This document shows positions 6,659 through 10,475 of a DNA stretch of 10,475 nt, piece after piece. Below the pieces are notes generated by a model. That model searched no databases. It was not told the origin of the DNA and worked only from the letters and a program-made list of their open reading frames with translations. Position 1 is the first letter of the stretch, and each line of letters starts with the position of its first letter. A program made the translations under genes and the position numbers. The stretch is from Chloroflexaceae bacterium UBA1466 (GTDB lineage: Bacteria > Chloroflexota > Chloroflexia > Chloroflexales > Chloroflexaceae), in assembly GCA_002325605.1 (NCBI GenBank), contig DCSM01000071.1, positions 1 through 10,475 of the forward strand, in the 5' to 3' direction.

Positions 6659-8307
6659 TGATGCACTTTGATGATGCACTCCCTGCATTTTTGCAACATC
6701 TTCAGGCAGCTTTGACTGAAGCAATTGAAGAAGTTATTGTTTTGCGCGATCTTAAAGGACTTATCTCAGCGAATTTGCTAGTGGCAAATGGGTATAAGGA
6801 TCAAGCCGAACAAGTAGCCCAACAAATTGAGCAGAAACTAAAGGAAGATAAGCAATTAGCGATCTATTGCGCTCATTCGCCTACCCTCATTCACGATAAC
6901 AACGACTTAAACGATCCTGACTCCCTTTGGTCTTATCTAAAGGAAATAGCCCAATCTTTACCATCTTCTTCGCTGGAAAAAGACTCTCGAATCAAGATTG
7001 TTGAGGGATTAGGATCGGGGGAAACTTGGCTAAAGGCTACTAAATCTCCCTTTGGGAAGCCACCACCCTTCATTATCACGTTTTACTCGTTCAAAGGAGG
7101 CGTGGGGCGCACTACCGCCGCTGCCTTAACCGCCCTTAAAATCGCTCGTTTGGGCTATCGGGTCTGTTTGCTTGATTTTGATTTGGAAGCTCCAGGACTC
7201 TCCTCTTTGATCCCTTTAGCCAAGCAGCCTAAAGTGGGAGTTGTTGATTACTTGCTGGAGCGACGAATAGCAGGCGAAGAAGCCTTGCCTATGGCGGATT
7301 ATTTAGTTCGCTTTGAGGATAAAGAGATCACAGAAAAAGAAGGTGAACTCTGGCTTATGCCTGCGGGAAAATTAGATCAAAACTATCTGCTCAAGCTGGG
7401 CCGTTTAGACTTCCAAGCAATGACCGAAGATTTTAGTGAATCGGTTATGCTCTATCTCTTCCAGGATTTGCAGAAGCATAAAGAATTTGACTACTATATC
7501 TTAGATGCAAGAACTGGCATTACTGATATTGGGGGATTAGCTCTCAGTGGGCTTTCCCACAAGAATGTCCTCCTCTTTGGGCTTGGCGAACAGAACTATC
7601 AGGGAATGCGGTTTGTCTTGGGCCACTTGCAGCCAATGCTTGCCAAAGAGAACTTGACTCCTGCCCAAGTAGCTGATCGCTTCCTCTTTGTCTTCTCCCC
7701 TGTTCCTTGGGGTAGAGGACAGAAGGAAGATCAAGAACTTGAAGCTGATCTGCGAAAAGTAGTCAGTAATGCAATGATGGAAGAAATCTACGAGCCTTTG
7801 TTTCCCCAATTAGAGGAATATGCAGAAGAGGAGGAATTCGAAGAGCTAGACATGGAAGAAAACCCCTACAGATCTTACTCTCTCCTTATTCCTTATCTTC
7901 CCAATCTTCCCCTCCAGCAAAGTCTTCAGGAAATAGATTATATTCAAAGCCAAAGTGGTGAAAATATTCCACCATACGATCAATTGGCACAAAGTATTCT
8001 GCACTTAGGACTCTTTATGATCTTTGCTACCAAACGCTTCGATTCACAGGTAGATAAAAGACCCACGACGAAAGAGATTTGGCATATTTTCAAGCAAGGT
8101 GATCCTGAGCGAAAATTTTGGGTCACATTGATCCCACAACCTAAACCTCACCTTATCGGTAAAAAGCGTCACGGTGAGCAGGTCTTTGATGTTAAAAAGA
8201 GTGATTCAGGCTTTTATAAGCTTATTAGTTCGTTGACTCAGACTCTTGGTGATGTGAGAGCAGCTTGTCCTCCCTACGGTGATGATGATGAATCACTTCC
8301 CCTTTGA
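6658..8307 (+). CDS. KGGVGR-type variant ParA/MinD-like ATPase
   Basis: This 549-residue protein has a SIMIBI-class (ParA/MinD-like) P-loop domain from about residue 138. The deviant Walker A reads F-K146-G-G-V-G-R151-T-T (146-153): the signature lysine is kept but the usual P-loop lysine is arginine. A DFDLEAPG switch follows (173-180, as in MinD/ParA Walker A'), then ILDARTGITDIGG (281-293) where the family usually has a D-x-x-G Walker B/switch. Residues 1-135 form a separate domain I do not recognise, with a V-L-R-D-L-K-G segment (28-34). Residues 386-402 are very acidic, and the C-terminus (about 455-549) is unassigned. The KGGVGR and D-(S/A)-R-T-G pair marks a known but poorly understood variant ATPase group found in biological-conflict loci. 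Start ATG 6658 (a second ATG follows at once) overlaps the HEPN stop by one base, so the two genes are translationally coupled. No transmembrane segment is seen. Confidence 0.85.
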   Translation: MMHFDDALPAFLQHLQAALTEAIEEVIVLRDLKGLISANLLVANGYKDQAEQVAQQIEQKLKEDKQLAIYCAHSPTLIHDNNDLNDPDSLWSYLKEIAQSLPSSSLEKDSRIKIVEGLGSGETWLKATKSPFGKPPPFIITFYSFKGGVGRTTAAALTALKIARLGYRVCLLDFDLEAPGLSSLIPLAKQPKVGVVDYLLERRIAGEEALPMADYLVRFEDKEITEKEGELWLMPAGKLDQNYLLKLGRLDFQAMTEDFSESVMLYLFQDLQKHKEFDYYILDARTGITDIGGLALSGLSHKNVLLFGLGEQNYQGMRFVLGHLQPMLAKENLTPAQVADRFLFVFSPVPWGRGQKEDQELEADLRKVVSNAMMEEIYEPLFPQLEEYAEEEEFEELDMEENPYRSYSLLIPYLPNLPLQQSLQEIDYIQSQSGENIPPYDQLAQSILHLGLFMIFATKRFDSQVDKRPTTKEIWHIFKQGDPERKFWVTLIPQPKPHLIGKKRHGEQVFDVKKSDSGFYKLISSLTQTLGDVRAACPPYGDDDESLPL

Positions 8308-8318
8308 AGAAATGATAG

Positions 8319-8369
8319 ATGTCTTCTTTGCCCCCTGTAAACTACGGGGAAATTCTGGGACGAAGAGAT
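8319..8369. terminator. Imperfect inverted repeat between convergent genes
   Basis: ATGTCTTC (8319-8326) pairs with GAAGAGAT (8362-8369) with one mismatch. Inside, CCCC-T-GTA (8332-8339) pairs with TAC-GGGG (8343-8349) around a short loop, with the T bulged. The hairpin lies in the 64-nt gap between the ends of the plus-strand ATPase gene and the minus-strand M20 gene, where a two-way terminator would be expected. It lacks a strong T-run, so its efficiency is uncertain. Confidence 0.4.
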
Positions 8370-8371
8370 GC

Positions 8372-9712
8372 CTAACTCTCCCCCAGTCCCTTAGCGCATT
8401 CCCTTAGCAAGGCTAGAAGCATCTGCCCATGGTTCAGTAGGTCTTCCAATGGGATCTGCTCATTGGGGCCGTGGACGGCACTATCGTGGCGAGCCATGGC
8501 CAAGACCGCTACAGGGAGCCGCAAATAGTGGGTGAAGAGGTAGAGCGGCTGGGCGAAGGAGCCTAGAGGAAGAACCGTCAGCGGAGAGCCGTAAGTAGCT
8601 TCCCCACTTCGGACCAAGCTCTGCACAAAGGGATGACTAGGGTCGGTACGCGCAGGGAAGTAATTGCCAGGTAGCGCTTCTACCTGAATATCATTGAACC
8701 CTCTGCTTCCCAAGTGCTTTCGCAACAAGTCAAGGACTACACTTGGGTCTTGGTTGGGGACTAGCTGAAACTCTAGTTGCGCCGTAGCAGACGTTGGCAC
8801 ACAAGCAAGATCATGCTGTGGGGTGGCCCTGAAGGCCGTAACGTTACAGGTCGGGAGGGTCACTTCCGAACGCACAAGCGCCGCACCTGTCATCCCAAAG
8901 AGGAAGTCAGGTACGCCCCACGCCGTATGGCGACTCTGCTCATCTAGGATGATCTTCCGCAGGATAGCACGGTCTTCCTTCCCAGGCCCTTCTACATCGT
9001 CGTAGAAACCCCCAAGCTTTATATCCTCATCCTCCCCTTTGATGCCATTCAAGGCCCACACTAGTCGCCAGATCGGATTGGGAACACTTGCTGCTAATCC
9101 TGGGGGGAGCGGATGGGTCGGCCCCGTCGCCCTAAGCTGTGCCTGGACTAAGCCCTTACTTCCACTGTAGCAGAAGGGTAGACCATTTGGATCCCTTTCC
9201 CCTCCACTGCTGAGACAAGCGTTGGCCCGCAGCATCTTAGGGGCATGGGCCAGGACTTTCGCTAACTGCGGACTGCCCCGTAAACCCTCCCCTTCCACCA
9301 CTACCACCACCCGACAGGGAAGCTCTTTTTCAGTCTTCAGAAGGGCCTGGATCGCCTGGATCTGGGCAACTAACGGCCCTTTACCATGAGCGACTCCTCG
9401 CCCAAAGAGTTTCCCCTCCCGTTCCCCAAGCTGAAATGGCTCCTGCTGCCATTCCCGCCAAGGCCCAGACGGTGCGACATCGTAGTGGTGATAGAGGAGC
9501 AAAGTAAAGGGTGCGCGGCCCCCTTGCCGAGCTAAAACAATTGGGGCCCCCGCTGTCGAAATAGTCTTCACATCAAAGCCCGTCTGACAGAGTAACCGAG
9601 CGACTAGGCCCGCCATTGGCTTATGGTCAGCCATGCCCTCAGCAGGGTGGGTACAGAGCAACTTTAACTTGCTAATCAGTTGTTTCTTCGAGATGGATAT
9701 GGAATGCGTCAC
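8372..9712 (-). CDS. M20-fold protein lacking most catalytic residues (probable pseudo-peptidase)
   Basis: The 446-residue protein has the overall plan of M20 dipeptidases/deacylases (ArgE/DapE/CPG2/carnosinase): YHHYDVAPSGPW (74-85), KLFGRGVAHGKGPL (101-114), VVVVVEGEGLRGSP (135-148), GFYDDV (235-240), FQLVPNQDP (315-323) and AVHGPNE (412-418). Compared with the family, H76, D78 and the last metal ligand H414 are kept. The bridging Asp of GRGxxD is H109. The catalytic base and ligand Glu-Glu pair is G143-L144. The next Asp ligand is a serine (S168 or S169), and the DLHSG trans-acting His is replaced in PLPPG (201-205). No frameshift or stop breaks the gene, so it looks like an intact pseudoenzyme. 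The GTG start has AGGAAAG upstream; a TATAAT lies at 9756-9761. GC is much higher than in the HEPN gene. coaE is 54 nt upstream on the same strand. Confidence 0.85.
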   Translation of the reverse strand: MTHSISISKKQLISKLKLLCTHPAEGMADHKPMAGLVARLLCQTGFDVKTISTAGAPIVLARQGGRAPFTLLLYHHYDVAPSGPWREWQQEPFQLGEREGKLFGRGVAHGKGPLVAQIQAIQALLKTEKELPCRVVVVVEGEGLRGSPQLAKVLAHAPKMLRANACLSSGGERDPNGLPFCYSGSKGLVQAQLRATGPTHPLPPGLAASVPNPIWRLVWALNGIKGEDEDIKLGGFYDDVEGPGKEDRAILRKIILDEQSRHTAWGVPDFLFGMTGAALVRSEVTLPTCNVTAFRATPQHDLACVPTSATAQLEFQLVPNQDPSVVLDLLRKHLGSRGFNDIQVEALPGNYFPARTDPSHPFVQSLVRSGEATYGSPLTVLPLGSFAQPLYLFTHYLRLPVAVLAMARHDSAVHGPNEQIPLEDLLNHGQMLLALLRECAKGLGES

Positions 9713-9755
9713 GCCTGCCTACTTTCCTTCCTTGGGATGGCCTAGCCACTTTACT

Positions 9756-9761
9756 ATTATA
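9756..9761 (-). promoter_or_regulatory. TATAAT -10 box before the M20-fold gene
   Basis: A perfect TATAAT on the minus strand lies just after the coaE stop, about 45 nt before the GTG start of the M20-fold gene. The matching -35 (CAAGCC, 17-bp spacing) is poor. It may allow expression of the downstream gene apart from coaE. Confidence 0.35.
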
Positions 9762-9766
9762 GCCGA

Positions 9767-10393
9767 TTAAGGGGTATGGGCTTGAACAAAGGCCTGCCAG
9801 GCAGCCTCAACTTGCTGCTGAGTAGCCAACAAAGGGCCGCTATTATCAAGGATCACGTCCGCTAAAGCAAGTCGACTCTCAGGGGTTGGTTGCGCCGCAA
9901 TCCTTTGCCAGGCTTCCGCTTCACTCAACCCCCGCTTCTTGATCAAACGCTTAACCTGCTCTTCTTGGGAACAAGTAACGACCCAAACCTCTTGACAAGC
10001 TCCCCGCCAGCCAGCTTCTAAGAGCTTCACAGCCTCAATCACGGCGACGGGAGAAACACCTTCTACAGCTACCTGCTGCAACCAAGCTTCTAGCATCTGG
10101 CGCACCGCAGGATGCACTATCGTTTCCAGTCGCCTGAGTTGGGCAGGGGATTGGAAAACTAACGCCCCAAGCTTCCGCCGATCTATGGCTCCCCCAGGTT
10201 GCAACAGGATAGCAGGCCCAAAAGCTTCCACTATCTGCTTATAGATCGGTTGCCCAGGCTCCTGGAGTTGATGCGTTACTTGATCGGCATCGCAGACCTG
10301 CGCCCCTAACTCATTCAAAATCCCAACGATGGTGCTTTTCCCACATGCGATATTCCCAGTTAGACCAATTAAGGCAAGATTTTCTCTTTTCAT
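9767..10393 (-). CDS. coaE: Dephospho-CoA kinase
   Basis: CoaE phosphorylates the 3'-hydroxyl of dephospho-CoA with ATP, the last step of coenzyme A synthesis, in the cytoplasm. The 208-residue length is usual. The P-loop is GLTGNIACGKST (10-21), followed by D35-A-D37 in CDADQVTH (acceptor-binding), IDRRKLGALVF (70-80), VHPAVRQ (93-99), the lid-region segment VIEAVKLLEAGW (118-129), and Q163-x-x-x-E-x-R with ALADVILDNSG (177-187). All core motifs are intact. The ATG has a GAAAGG Shine-Dalgarno at 10401-10406, seven bases away. It is followed 54 nt later on the same strand by the M20-fold gene. The gene is a housekeeping gene, so this end of the window probably returns to core chromosome. Confidence 0.95.
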   Translation of the reverse strand: MKRENLALIGLTGNIACGKSTIVGILNELGAQVCDADQVTHQLQEPGQPIYKQIVEAFGPAILLQPGGAIDRRKLGALVFQSPAQLRRLETIVHPAVRQMLEAWLQQVAVEGVSPVAVIEAVKLLEAGWRGACQEVWVVTCSQEEQVKRLIKKRGLSEAEAWQRIAAQPTPESRLALADVILDNSGPLLATQQQVEAAWQAFVQAHTP

Positions 10394-10416
10394 ACGGCTT
10401 CCTTTCTTTATTAACC

Positions 10417-10454
10417 AAAAACTAGCGCTGGAAGGTCTAATCTCGCGCTGCTAA
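10417..10454 (-). terminator. Possible hairpin plus T-run upstream of coaE
   Basis: On the minus strand, CTTAGCAGC (10454-10446) can pair with GCGCTAG (10428-10422) with two bulges, followed by TTTTT (10421-10417). It would end a minus-strand gene lying beyond the right edge. The stem is short and bulged, so this is a weak call. Confidence 0.3.
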
Positions 10455-10475
10455 GTTTGTTTCTGGGCTAAGGCA

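Noticed and set aside
7822..7863. GA-rich stretch coding for an acidic run, possibly a simple repeat
   Set aside because: It is ordinary low-complexity coding sequence (E/D-rich) within the ATPase gene, with no regular repeat unit.
10451..10474. Possible C-terminal end (about seven codons, then TAG) of a minus-strand gene entering from the right
   Set aside because: Too short to identify or to separate from chance.

Overview
The window most likely comes from a member of the Chloroflexota. The strongest clue is a sortase preceded by two copies of an 'F-x-E-(T/S)-G/S-H ... GGL-x-x-FG-x-P ... VQYFERAR' repeat, a layout I associate with that phylum. The GAF/GAF/PAS histidine kinase and the form of the CoaE protein are compatible with it. 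This is inference from protein style; the window has no rRNA or other marker.

Layout. (1) Positions 1-4210, minus strand: a tight gene run in the order ABC-transporter ATPase, NAD-dependent sugar epimerase/dehydratase, soluble GAF-GAF-PAS histidine kinase, then the first 57 codons of an AAA/OLD-like ATPase cut by the left edge. The first three are 3 nt apart, and a good minus-strand promoter lies just upstream of the ABC gene. (2) Positions 4211-4385: a divergent promoter region. (3) Positions 4386-8307, plus strand: a secreted sortase with tandem repeats, a small SAM-dependent methyltransferase, then a pair made of a HEPN-like protein and a KGGVGR-type variant ParA/MinD-like ATPase sharing one base (TAATG). 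(4) Positions 8319-8369: an imperfect hairpin between convergent units. (5) Positions 8372-10393, minus strand: dephospho-CoA kinase (coaE) followed by an M20-fold protein that has lost most of its catalytic and metal-binding residues.

The two most interesting items are the HEPN/KGGVGR ATPase pair, which looks like a two-gene biological-conflict (defence-type) cassette, and the M20 pseudo-peptidase. The HEPN gene is clearly AT-rich (about 37% GC over 6301-6660 by hand count), whereas sampled 60-base lines of the M20 gene are 62-67% GC. This suggests genes of different origin set side by side. The left-edge ATPase belongs to a class often met in defence loci, so the window may sample an accessory region, but this cannot be settled without the flanks.

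No tRNA, rRNA, CRISPR array, transposase, attachment site or replication origin was recognised. No gene-free stretch exceeds 300 bases.
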